DNA of 64,000 nucleotides from Plasmodium relictum. Its lineage: Eukaryota; Apicomplexa; Aconoidasida; Haemosporida; Plasmodiidae. Below, one piece after another: positions 1-12,418 of this stretch (position 1 is its first letter; every line of letters starts with the position of its first letter). Where the stretch lies: contig NC_041686.1 in NCBI RefSeq assembly GCF_900005765.1, positions 992,001-1,056,000 of the forward strand. Reading direction: 5' to 3'. A model generated the notes under the pieces. It searched no databases and was not told where the DNA came from. It saw only the letters and a list, made by a program, of their open reading frames with translations. Both the position numbers and the translations under genes were made by a program.

Positions 1-897
1 AAAATGCCCAAAGGTATTTTGGTTTTTATATTAATAATTTTTTTTGTAATTTTTATTAATATAGAAGTATTCTTTCCTAATTTATTTCTTTATAAATAAT
101 TATTCACGCAATTTCCTGAAGATAAAAAGGAAAAGGTATGTTAAGGTTATTATTAAATTACGAAATTTGTATTAAGCTACGATTTCAAAAATCTTTAGTT
201 TATCTGAATTTGATATAAATTTATTTACAATAAAGTAGAATAAATGCATTTTTTCTTCATTAAATTACAAAATGTGAATAAAAATATACAAAATTATTAA
301 TTTTTTTAATAGTTATGTAACATATATAAAAATAAATTGACTAAAAAATTGTATACATATATATATAAATATATATTATATACATATATGTATTTCATAA
401 TACTTTACATAAAAGAAAAAAAAAAAAAGTCATATATAAAAGCATTTAATATATATATCAATTTAAATAAAGTCTGACTCTTATAGACAATAAAAAAATA
501 AAAGACATGAAAAAATAATGAATTTATTTCATTATTAAATATGATTCATGTATATATTTTTTTTTTTTTTTTTTGGATTTTTTAGTGCATGAATCATGAA
601 ACAAAAAATAATAAAATAAATAAATAACGAATAAAAAAGTAAATTATTATCGAATTAAAAATAAAATATGAAAATTAAGAAAATGTATAAATTATAATGT
701 TATAAAATGTAGCATATAAAAAAATAATGAGAAAAAAATTTTTTTATCGAAATTATTACATATTTGTAGTAATATTAGATATTAATTAAAAATATACTTC
801 TGTTTGTATATTATGTATATAAATGTATAACAAAGAACTAAATTGCATAATTTTAACTTTAAGTTTTACATATTTTTAGTTATTATTTTTCATAAGG
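1..897. other. Intergenic, 3' flank of the N2227-like gene
   Basis: No coding exon or RNA gene is visible. The stretch is very AT-rich with poly-A, poly-T and short TA runs. It lies downstream of the minus-strand methyltransferase gene that ends at 898. The only notable structure is a 10-bp perfect inverted repeat (541-550 and 588-597), listed separately. Confidence 0.7.
541..597. repeat. 10-bp perfect inverted repeat, possible 3'UTR hairpin
   Basis: ATGATTCATG at 541-550 is answered by its exact reverse complement CATGAATCAT at 588-597. The spacer is 37 nt and contains a long T run. It lies about 300 nt past the stop codon of the minus-strand N2227-like gene, so it could fold in that transcript's 3'UTR. 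Perfect 10-bp arms that include G and C are less expected by chance here than simple A/T palindromes. Confidence 0.5.
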
Positions 898-3414
898 TCA
901 ATCATCTACAGGTACATTGTTCCTCAAAGCACTAAAAAAAATGCAATGATATTGCACTTGCATCATTGAATCAAAATTGGTTGTGTAATAATTATCTATC
1001 CATTTTATTTCTAAAAAGGAAAACCATTTAGAAATAATCAACTTAATCTCATCCCATGATAATTCTATAGACATTTCATTTGGCATTTCCGCGTAATGAT
1101 ATAATAGTGGACCAACATTAGACCATAAAGAATTAGGTTTTAAAATATTAGCGAAAGTACGAATATACATAAAAATATTTTTAGCTGTATCCAAAAAAAA
1201 ACATGTTAAAACTCCATCAAATTGTTCTTTTTCATTATAATATACCTCAATTAATTCACCTGCGCACATTGAAAATTCAGTATTTAATACAACTTTATTA
1301 TAAGTATTTACATCTGGTAACTGTATAATTTTCAAATGATCATCTCTACTTTTTCTGTTTGATGTACTTAAACAGTATGGTTGAATATTTAAAGAATTTC
1401 TTTCATTATAATAATTTAAAATATAATTAGATGCTAATAACATAAAATAAGAAAATTCATTTCCTTGGCTTCTATATCCTTTTTTTGCCACTTCATATGG
1501 TAATCTACCTAGCCCTGATCCAGGACATAAAATTTTTGGAACATATTTATCTGTTATAGGTAAATACTTATCTAAACTTCTTAAGATAGGACCATATGCA
1601 TTTTCTCTTTCATTTTTTCCTTCATACGACCAGTCACGAACAAATTGTCTCAGTGTACTTCTCACTTTGCTCATATTTTGGATTAAGCTGTAATCATCCA
1701 ATGATGGAGTGTATGCATTTGTTATTCTTAATCCAGGTGGAATGTGCTCATATTTTGAATAATCTTCGTTAACTGAATTATTCATATTACTTGTTTCTTC
1801 TACTTTCAAATGATCATTTTTTTCTTTAGATATTTCTCTAAAATTTTTATTCGGAATTTCATTAAGCATTTCATTTGAATCTTTATTAGATGTATATGAA
1901 AAATTTGAAGTATTATTATCATCTGATTCATTTTTTGCTGTAACAGAAGAATTTATGTTATTTTTACTTTTTTCAACTTTTTTATTTTCTTCACAAAATT
2001 TTTTACTTTCATTATTTAAATTATTATGAGAACAATCATTTAACTCTTCTTTCGCTGCACTTGCTTTATCCTCGTTACAAATGCCACCATCATTTTTCTT
2101 TTTTTCATCACTATTAATTTCTTTTTTTAAGTTACCATTATAATCATTTTTTATAATGTTGCTATGTTTTTCATCATTTATGATAAAATTATTTTCATTG
2201 CATACATAATTTTTACTGTCATGATTTTGATTTTCAGTTAAATGCTGATCATTCATATGATTATCACTTTCACTGTTATATGAAATACTCTTTTCATCTT
2301 TTAAATCAAGCATTTCAAATATATGCTTATCATTTTCATTATATGGTAATTTTGATTTTATTTCATTTAAAATAATTGTTGCATCATCTTTACATAAAAG
2401 TCTAGCATCAAAATTATGATAGTTATAAATTTTATCGACTTTTTCTTTTTCTTCAACTGTTAAATTATCAATAATTTCATTCACTATATATTCCTCCGTT
2501 GTATCATTGTCATCTTTGTGAAATGTAAAAGTTAATAAATGAATTATAATATTTGTTGATATTTGAGGTAATAATATATTTAGTATAAAATAATAATTAT
2601 TCAAAACAGATAAATACATTTTATACAATTTACAATAAATGGATTCAGTCAACAAACTTTTTTCTTCATCGCTTAAAAAACAAAAGCTCTTATATATTCT
2701 TAGTAATTCATAAAAACAATATTTTTTATAATATAAAAAAGAAAAACATACATTGCAAAAATGTTTTTCTTCTTCGTAATTTAATAATTCAATATCATTA
2801 TATTCATCACAAAGATATTCCTTACAAGAATTATTATTGCAATGATGTTTTTTCTCTTCATTGTTAGATATTTTATTTACAGAAAAAGTATCGTCATTCT
2901 TATCGATATTCAAAATGGAAATGTTTTTCATATTACATTTATCATTTTCTGATAAATCATTATTTATATTATTAATATCCTTATGTATTAAATTATCATT
3001 TGTTTTACTTTTATTAGCATTTATATTTTCAATTTTATTACTATTACTAACTATTTTACCATTTTTATAATCGTCTTCATTATTTAAAGTATTTTTATTA
3101 TTATATATCTTTTTTTTCTTTTTTTTTTTAGACTTTTTTTTTAAATAATTTTCTAAAACATAACAAAAAGAAAAAATAATAGAATATGCTTATGTTTATT
3201 CATAAATAGACAAATATGAACATAAGAATATAATGTTTATAATGAATAAAATATTATAAAAACGAAATAATAAATAAATTAATAAAGAATTAAATTAAGG
3301 TTTTATATATTTTTTCAATTTATTAAAAAATACATTATAAATTTTTAAATTTCACAATTAATTTTCACAAATTTTTATATATTTGTTTTTACCTTGATAA
3401 TATTTTGTTCCCAT
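898..3414 (-). CDS. N2227-like protein (carnosine N-methyltransferase family), 2 exons
   Basis: This is a putative SAM-dependent methyltransferase of the N2227/CARNMT1 family. Family members methylate small molecules such as carnosine; the parasite substrate is unknown. The conserved domain fills the C-terminal third (about residues 480-758). Visible motifs are the SAM-binding CPGSGLGRLPYE, then QGNEFSYFMLLASN, then FSMCAGELIEVY, FDGVLTCFFLDTA and WSNVGPLLYHY, in the usual order. The N-terminal half is Asn/Glu/Lys-rich low complexity. I place a 22-nt first exon at 3414-3393 (MGTKYYQ, donor GTAAAA) spliced to 3152-898 (acceptor TTTTAG). Phase 1 matches on both sides, and the reading frame stays open between the acceptor and the internal Met at 2931. 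This gives 758 residues, 81 more than a start at 2931, and adds a Lys-rich, NLS-like run near residue 15. It is divergent from ARK2 across 2.6 kb. Confidence 0.85.
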
Positions 3415-3565
3415 GTTTTTTGACTCGTTCTCGTATGTATTTTTTTATATAATAGAAAATTATCTAACAAAAAAAAAAAAAATAAAATAAAATAAAATAA
3501 AATAAACAAAATTTTATTATTTCGAAAATAAATTATAATCTTTTTAAAAATAATTAACTATTAAG

Positions 3566-3570
<5 letters not shown>

Positions 3571-3622
<52 letters not shown>
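3571..3622. repeat. (TA)n microsatellite
   Basis: About 26 uninterrupted TA units lie upstream of the N2227-like gene's first exon. Confidence 0.9.
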
Positions 3623-3627
<5 letters not shown>

Positions 3628-5890
3628 TATAAAAAACATATTACTTTAAAAAAATTATCCTTTTTCTTCTAATATATGAAGAATAACAAAAAAATATAAA
3701 AAATAACTACAATTATTTTATTTTATTTTATTTTATTTTATTTTTTTTTCTTCAAATATAAAATTTAAAAAGTATATAAATATATATATTTGTATATACT
3801 ATAAAATATTTGTATAGTACTTATTTAATTTTTTTTTTTTAATTTGAAATGGTTAATAGTTATAATTATTTTTATAATTCATATCCCAAATGCACTTTAT
3901 TAAAAAAAAATAAAATGAAATTATTTTTACTAATAAAAAACATCATATAACAAAATTAAAAGAAATTAATAAGCATTTAGACATAATACTATATAATGGT
4001 TGAAAAATATATTAGAATATATTTTTTCTTTTTTTTGTTTTTACTTTCCAAGTATACACAAAAGTTATGAATTATAATTGTAATAAGTAAATGTCATATT
4101 ATTAGTCTATCTGCTTATATTATTTATAGGTATTAACATGTTTTTTTTTTCTTTTTTATGTTGAATAGAAAACAGAAATAAATAAAACAGTATAAAATGT
4201 ATAAAAAAATATATACATATTCCTGAAATAAAAAGACTAATACAATTAAAAGAATATGTAAAGATAATATAATTTTATGTAAAATCTATCTAGATAATAT
4301 TAATATATTTAAAATATTCATAACAATAAACTGAAGAAAAACTAAAAAATAAAAATATAAATTTCCATAATAAAATGAAAATTTTGTGAAAATACTTCAC
4401 TCCTTTTTTGTTATACAAATATAATTCTTGAAAAATGAAACATTTTATAAATATAATATTTTAATTTACTCATTTTATATGTTGAAAAAAAAATATAAAT
4501 AAAATAAAAAGTATACCTATATCAGGAGTAGATGAAATTTTATATCTTTTTTTTTAATAATTTTATTTTTCTTTTGAAAGAATACATCAATTTTTATTTT
4601 TTCTCTAGTAATATTTTTTATTTTATATAAATTTATTTCTTTTTTATTTCTATTTTTTTTTTTTTTTAATAATTTGTCAAAAAAAAAAAAAAAAATTGGA
4701 ACAATGAAACCGTTTTGGCGATAAATGACCTTTCTATTTTGATATTTTAGAAAATTTTATTTTCTTTTTATTAGACTAAATTTATTTTTCCTTACAAGAT
4801 AATACACATATAAAATGAAAAATATTCGCTCTTACCACATTTTTCTTTTTTTTAATTTTCATTTTTCAGATATTCTTTCATAAAAAACAGTTACCAGGAG
4901 ATATATTATTTGTTACTGTATATATACATATACTATTTATTTATATATTATTTTATTTTAATTTTTTTTCTTTTTTTTTTTTTTTTCTGGTTAAACACTA
5001 ATATATTAATTTTAGGATTTCTATAAACTAATAATTGAACTTTTTTAATATATATTTATATTTTTGATTATAAATCTAAAAAATATATATAAATATCATT
5101 AAATAATTATACATATTTTTTTAATACGAAAAAAATTAACAGTTTTATTCAAAATTTTTATTTAATATCATATCCTCATAAACATCAGACCTGTATATAT
5201 ATTTGTAGATTGCTTAAAATATTTTTTTATATATTTATTTAAAAAATAAAAAAGTAATATATATATTTCTTTTTTAAATTAATTTTTTTTAAAAATACAA
5301 ATTATTTCCTCTGAATATATATATATATATATTTTTAAGAAATACTTTGAAATATAAAATATATGTGGATATATATAATTTTTGTTAATTTTTTAAATAT
5401 TTACACTAATTCTTTTAATTTTTTGATATGTTTCCTACCTGAGTTTTTTTTTCATTATATGATTTTACATATATATAAATAAATCAAAATAGAATATTTT
5501 ATAAAAAATAATTTTTTTTTTTTTTTAAATTTAGACATACACACACAAAAAAAAAAAAAAAATGAAATTATTAGTATGTGCAAAAAAAAAAAAAAAAAAG
5601 TAAATGGAAAAATGCTTATAAAATATAAAAATAGATAAATAAGAGAAATTGTAACATCTTATAATTAATAAATTTTATATAAGTTATTTGAATTTTTTAA
5701 ACATCAAGCTTTTAAAAAGGAAATTTAAATAATATAATTATAAAGATAAATTTTATTTATTCAACGAAAAATAACTTATAATTAAAATAAAATAAAGATT
5801 AGATATTTAATAAAAGCTGAAAAAAAAAGTAGATATTTAGATGTATATATAATACTTTGTATGTTACATAAATTTAAATATATTTATATT

Positions 5891-5892
<2 letters not shown>

Positions 5893-5930
<38 letters not shown>
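5893..5930. repeat. (TA)n microsatellite
   Basis: About 19 TA units lie in the ARK2 upstream region. Confidence 0.85.
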
Positions 5931-5940
<10 letters not shown>

Positions 5941-6035
5941 ATAACCTAATTTAAAAATATGTATGATTTAATAATAAGTTAAAGGAAAATATTTTTCTTA
6001 TTATATAATTAAAAAATATTTTAAATTGAATAATT

Positions 6036-9000
6036 ATGGATAAAAAAAATGTAAAAATTACAAATTATGAAAAAATAGAAGATACACAAAAAAATAAAAT
6101 TAAGAATTATATTATTGAGGATATTAAAATTAATAGAAATGCAAGATTACACCAAAATGAGACAATATCAAATAATGAAAAGAAAAATAAATTATATAAT
6201 TCAAATAATATAAATATAATAAGAGGAAATATAAATGTAGAATATAATAAAAATTCATTAAGTAATAAAATGATTAATTTAACACAAAACAAAATATTAA
6301 ATGATTTTTCAAAAAATGAAAGTAATGTTAAAAATAGTTCAGGAGAGAAAAATGCAAAATATAATATGGTTATGAAAAATAAGAGCAAAATATTAAATGA
6401 TAATTCACAATCCAGTAAAGTTAATTATTCTGATAATAATAACGAACATCTTTTATATAATAAAAATGAAAATACAGAAAAACATTATTGTGTTTCAGGA
6501 AATACGAATATAATGCTCTCATGTGATCATATTACTTATAAAAATGATTTGAATTTAAAAGAAACTAATAATTATTTCGATTTAAATCGTAAGAGAAAAA
6601 TGGATGTAGAAGAAAAATTAAGTAGCAAAACAAATATTCATAATAATAAAATTAAAAAATATGATTATATTAATCCTAGTATATGTAAAAATCCTAATAT
6701 ATTTTTAAATTCTAGTGAAATGAGCAAATTTACTAATAATAAAAATATAAAAAATAATAATAATGATTTTCTTGAAAAAATGGGAGCACTACAAAATAAT
6801 TTAGATAAAGTTAAAATAGGAGAATTAAGCAAAGAAATATTTAGTTTATCAAATAGATCTTTATCTAATGATAAAAAAAATGAGGAAAATGCTGAATCAA
6901 ATAATATTATATCAAATATAAAGCGTCAGGGTAACAATAAAACTTGTAATAAAAATAAAAGTAAAAAAACAGAGACAAAATATACTGATAATACTGTGCA
7001 AAGTTATAATAATATAAAAAGTAATAATCTTAAATATATTAAAAATGTATATGATTATGATGATGGGAAATGCATTGAAAATAAAAATAAAGAAAACAAT
7101 AATAATGAAAACATTAATAACGAATGTAGTAGTAAAGAGAACAATAATAACGAAAACAATTTTCTTCCTCTTAACATTCATGAAAAAAATGAAGAAAACA
7201 TAGAACTAAATAAAAATTTTATAAATGAAGAAAAATGGAATTTTAAAGAAAAAATTAATATGAATGAAAGTAAAAATATAGTACATGATTATTACCTAGA
7301 GAATAAAAATAGATTTAAAAAATCAAATGAATTAATTGTTGATAAATTTTCTGAAAATACAATAAATGATTCAATATGTTCTACATTAAATATCAACAAT
7401 AAAAATGACTCTCACAGAAGAAAGGGTTATATCCAAGATCTAGAAGTAGCTGGAGGTGATAATGAAATTTTGAAAAAAAAAAATGGAAACAAAGAAATAA
7501 ATTATTCTAATTGCAATTTTAGCAATTCAGTAGAAGATAATGATAATTCTCAAAAAAGTCATTACATTAATAATATCATTGATCAAAATAAAAAAGATTC
7601 TATACATGGTTTAAATGATAATAATAACGTAAATAATCATATAAAATCAAAAGAGAAATTTATTATAGATTCTTACAATTCTTGTAATGGAAATCCAATA
7701 GTCGATGAAAAAAAAACTAGTGAAAAAGTTTCTGTTAATATTTTAGACATTTCTAATTCTAATAATTTGACCGAACAAAATAAATTTGAAGGGATAAATT
7801 ATAATAAGGGTACACTTATTAATTGCATGAAACAAGAAAATGAAAATACCTCCATATATATTGAAAATTCATATAACACAAATAAAAAATATAGCAAAGG
7901 AATTATGAATATAAATAAAGATAAAGGATGTATCAGCATGAATGATTTAAATTATAGAAATAATAGAATAAATAATAAAGAAATAGATGGAAATACAAAT
8001 AATAATTTCAAACAATATTCTGGAATTTATTATGGTAATTCTATAAATGAAAAAGATAATGATAGCTCTCATTTTAATTTGAATAATGAAGAATCTAATA
8101 AATGCATTTCCATGGGTACTATTAAAAATTTTAATAGGAGTAATGATATATGTAACAGTAATAATGAATATAAAAGTTGTATATATAATAAAATTAATTT
8201 TAACAGAAATGAGGATAAAAATAAGTTAAGTAAAATGATTCCAAAAGAGGAAAATATTAATTGTAGCACTAACACAGAAAATATTTCCAAAGAGAAAAAA
8301 AATTATAGGAATATTAATCTATTTAATGAAATACAACATAAATATAAGAAAAAACTAAAAGAAGATTTAAATTTATTAAAAAGTGAAAATATGAATAAAG
8401 ATATACAAGTTATTGATATTTGTTCTAATAAGGAGCTAACAACAATAGAAAGTAGAAACATAAAATTTTTAAAAGTTGAGAAAAATAGTAACAATGCAAA
8501 TATTGAAAATGAAGAAGGGTTATTAAAAAAAGGAGTAATTATAAGAAACAAGCAAAATTCTAATGCAAATTATGATAAAAACAATTTTGATGATAGAAAT
8601 GATAAAAAAAAACTTATAGTTGATAAATGCAAAAATTCTTCTTCAATTATTTGTTCTAATACCAATTTAGTTCTTAATAAAAAGATCAATAGTGAATTGA
8701 AGACTATAAAGAAAAATTTTAAGGCAAATAATAAATCAAAAATTTTATCAAATAATAAAATTAATAGCTGTACTATATCGAATACATGTTCATATAAAAC
8801 CAGTAGCAGCAAATTTAGCAATAATAAAAATGATAAATATGTGTATTCTAGCAGTAGAGCCAAGAAAAATAATAATTCTAGTTCTTTTATACATAAGTTT
8901 AATAAAAAAGTAAATGATATAAATAATATTACTAGCAGTTTATCAAATGTAAATAATGTATTAGAAAATAATAAATATGCAAATTATAAAAATATGAACA

Positions 9001-11250
9001 ATAAGAATTATCCTAAAAATTTAAATGTGAATAAAGATATAGGAATTTACAATAAACAAAACTTAAACAATTTTCACTTAGAAAAAAATAAAAGTGTTTA
9101 TTTTGCATCGAATGAAAAAGAACAAAAAAAATTAAATAATTGTGGAAATAATGACAAAATAGTAAAATTGAAAAATCAAAGTATAAAAAACATCGATAAA
9201 ACTAGCGAAGAAATAAAAAATAAAAATTTAAATGATAATAAAATAATTAATGAAGAAATAAAGAATGAAAATTTAAATGATAATAAAATAATTAATGAAG
9301 AAATAAAAAATGAAAATTTAAATGATAATAAAATAATTAATGAAGAAATAAAAAATGAAAATTTAAATGATAATAAAATATATAATGAAGAAGTAAAAAA
9401 TAAAGATATTTTAAATAACGGAGAAGTGAAAAATGAAAAACATGTAGATATTAATATTAACAAAAAATTGGAAAATAATTTAATTAAGAAAAAAGTTACT
9501 GAAAGTGAAAAAATAAGTAATAATAGTATTAGTGATAATTCTAGTAAGAGTTTGAAAGGTAATATAAACTTAAAAAGAAGAAATGGCACAAATATTAAAA
9601 ATATAAATAGATGGAATATAACAAGTTCAACTAATGTAAAATTAAGTAATAATATAGATATATATAAGAATAAAAAAAAAGTCAACAAAAATAATAATAA
9701 TAATATGATTAATAAAAATAATACAAATATATCTTATAATACTGAATTTAATAAAAGCAAACACATTATTTCTACTACTATTACTACTAGTAATAATAAC
9801 AATAATGTTATAAGAAACAAATATAAAGCAAACATTTATAATAAGAAAGAATCGCACATAAAAAGGTTAAATATAATTAATAGAGAAAAAGGAAATTATA
9901 TTGAAGCAAGAAAAAAAAATATATATGATTACAATAATAATAAATGTATTAACAAAAACAATTTTAAAGATATTATAAATGAGGAAATGGAAAAATATAA
10001 AAGCAGTAAAAAATACAAATTAAAGAGTAATTCAATACCTCCAAGTACTCAAAAAGAAAATAATAATAATAAAAATATATTTATAAAAAATGGAAAACAA
10101 GTAGAGTATATAAATAAAAAGGAGAAAATTAATAAAAATATTGTACTGAAAAAACAGAGCAATAGTTGTGACAATACTAACAAATCCTTAGAAAAAATAA
10201 AAAGAGACAATTCCGAAAAAAAATATTCGAATAGTTCATCTAATAATGAAAAAAAAGAAATTTCATATTTTGAATGGCTAGCTAAAGAAAAAAAAAAAAA
10301 AGAGGAAGAAGTAGAAAGGCAAAAAAAAAAAATAAATGATGCAATAAATGAGGAAGAAAATTTAATGTTACAACCATTGTCTGCATTTAACTTAAAACAA
10401 AATGAAAAAATTTATGAGCAAGGTGATTTTATAGTAGATAAACATCCCATAGGAAATGGAAGAACAGGATTAGTTTTTAAAGCTATAATAAAAAAAGAAA
10501 ATGAAAAAGTAGCATTAAAAGTAATGGCAAAAGATACTATTTTAACTCTAAATATAGAAAGACAAGTTTTAAAAGAAATAATTATTCAAGCTAGTTTAAA
10601 ACATATAAATATTTTGCAGTTAATTGCATATTTTGAAGACAAAACTCGTTTATTTTTAATTTTAGAATTAGCAAATGGTGGTTCTATAAGAAATAAAATG
10701 AAATTAAAATCACAACCATTGAAAGAAGAACAAGTAGCATTATATGTTTATCAAATTGCTGATGCTTTATCATATTTACATAATTTCAACATAATTCATC
10801 GTGACTTAAAGCCTGACAATATATTAATTCATTATTCTGATGAATATTCAGATAATAAAATATACAAATATGGAATTATTAAATTAGCTGATTTTGGATT
10901 CTCTTGTCAATTAAAAAATAAAAGACAAAAAAGAAGTACCTTTTGCGGTACTGTCGATTATATGCCACCTGAAATTATTAACCAAATGCCTTATGACTGT
11001 AATGTGGATCTTTGGTGTCTAGGTATAGTTATTTTTGAATTGTTAGTAGGTTTTCCTCCTTTTACTGATGATACTCAAGTAAATAAAAAAAAAAAAAAAA
11101 TATTTTTTTTCAATTTATTTCTCTTTTTTTATTTTTTTCTGTTTGATATAGGAGAGAATATTTAATCAAATTAAAGAACTAAATTTTCATTTTCCTAAAA
11201 CAGTTTCTTTGACGGCTCAAGAACTAATTTTAAAAGTAAACAAAAAAAAA

Positions 11251-11295
<45 letters not shown>

Positions 11296-11600
11296 CATAC
11301 ACATATATATATATGTATATATAAAATAATAGGATAAAATATATTGTGATATTGAAATTGCTATGAATATTTCTTCATTTTTTATTTTTATATATTGTAT
11401 GTATATAATATGTATGCGATAGATGCCTTTTGAATTATTAATCTTTCTTTTATTTCAAATATTATTTATTATTTTAATAATACATTTTATTATTTTTTAT
11501 TATTTTTTTTTTTTCTAATTAGTTATGCAGTAGAACTGCTGAAGAAAGGATTTGTGCTGAAGAAGTGAAGTCACATCCCTGGATAAAACAATTTTTATAA
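6036..11600 (+). CDS. ARK2: Aurora-related serine/threonine kinase ARK2, 3 exons
   Basis: This is an Aurora-family mitotic kinase, expected to act in schizogony and spindle function. Exons are 6036-11078, 11152-11235 and 11523-11600, all joined in phase 0, giving 1734 residues. The kinase domain occupies about residues 1458-1734. It shows the glycine loop GNGRTG, the Lys of ALKVMAK, HRDLKPDN, DFG, and the Aurora-like activation segment RSTFCGTVDYMPPE. Exons 2 and 3 supply the end of the C-lobe (TAEERICAEEV, HPWIKQFL), so the first reading frame alone is truncated. The remaining roughly 1450 residues are Asn/Lys/Ile-rich low complexity. They include four near-perfect copies of a 15-residue unit (9207-9386) and a charged segment just before the kinase (KEKKKKEEEVERQKKK) that may be coiled coil. 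All catalytic residues appear present. The assignment to ARK2 rather than ARK1 or ARK3 rests on the long extension and gene order. Confidence 0.9.
9207..9386 (+). repeat. 45-bp tandem repeat, 4 copies, inside ARK2
   Basis: Four consecutive 45-bp units encode the 15-mer EEIKNENLNDNKIIN with one or two changes. A decayed fifth copy (EEVKNKD) follows. The units are in frame with ARK2 and lie in its low-complexity extension. Near-identity suggests recent expansion by slippage or unequal exchange. Confidence 0.95.
11256..11294 (+). repeat. Poly-A tract of about 39 nt in ARK2 intron 2
   Basis: An uninterrupted A run on the sense strand sits about 20 nt past the donor of the 287-nt second ARK2 intron (11236-11522). 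It is long even for this genome and its length is likely to vary. Confidence 0.9.
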
Positions 11601-12007
11601 GATTGAAATGTTTTAAAAGTTTTATTTTTAATAATATATATAGTATAAAATATAGGGAAATACTTTTCTATTATAAAAAAATATATTGTGTTTTATTTGT
11701 AAAGGATTTAAAATATGTTAAGAAAACAATAAAATAAAAAACTTATATGCCATTTTTTCACTATTCTTTTTAATTAATGAATAATTTTTTTTTTTAATTC
11801 TTTATTCTTTTGTTCATTTTTTTTTTTCTATATTATTCTTTTAATTATATATTTTTTTTTTTTCTTTTTAATAACAACGTTTTTGATATTAAATTTTTTT
11901 TTGTACATACACATTTTTAAGAAAATAAAGTGAAATTTTTTTTTTTGTTTTTTTTATGTGTAATAATATGTACTATTTATAGTTTTTAAGTTATCCTTTA
12001 TTATGTT

Positions 12008-12038
<31 letters not shown>

Positions 12039-12135
12039 TGAATCAAATAATAAATTGAAAACTAACTTTTAATATATTTATATATATATATGTATACACA
12101 TTATTTTATTCTTAATACTAACACATATCATTAAA
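11601..12135. other. Intergenic, ARK2 to the small secreted gene
   Basis: This AT-rich spacer lies between two plus-strand genes. It has several T tracts, including about 22 T at 12012-12037. It serves as the ARK2 3'UTR and the next gene's upstream region. No ORF or RNA gene is seen. Confidence 0.6.
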
Positions 12136-12352
12136 ATGAGAATATATTATTTATATATTTTATTAATAATAATAGAAGGAATAAAATTAACATTTAATGA
12201 AAATATAAATAAAACTGAATCAACTAATTTAGAACATCGAGATTTCGAAAAAGATATAGAAGAGCTAGATTTAAGCGGTTTAGAGGATGATATTGAAAGT
12301 AAACTATTTTATTTTTTCTTAAAACTAGACACTAATTTATATATGTATATTA

Positions 12353-12418
<66 letters not shown>

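Larger units (their letters stand above)
3415..6035. promoter_or_regulatory. Divergent intergenic region (N2227-like / ARK2)
   Basis: These 2.6 kb hold no convincing ORF. The region separates two divergently transcribed genes and must contain both promoters. It holds many homopolymer tracts plus (TA)n runs at 3571-3622 (about 155 nt upstream of the methyltransferase start) and at 5893-5930 (about 105 nt upstream of the ARK2 start). No recognisable RNA gene was seen. A small less AT-rich patch at 4695-4735 could not be assigned. Confidence 0.6.

Noticed and set aside
4690-4740. Slightly GC-richer patch resembling part of a small RNA
   Set aside because: It is too short, with no snoRNA boxes, Sm site or convincing stem. 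A weak similarity to a U6 segment does not extend.
9207-9386. Regular 45-bp repeats resembling a CRISPR-like array
   Set aside because: The units are contiguous with no spacers, are in frame with a host kinase gene, and the genome is eukaryotic.
9176-9688. 170-residue minus-strand frame opposite ARK2
   Set aside because: It is the antisense of the 45-bp repeat array. The Phe/Leu/Ile/Ser repeats mirror the coding repeats, and there is no gene-like feature.
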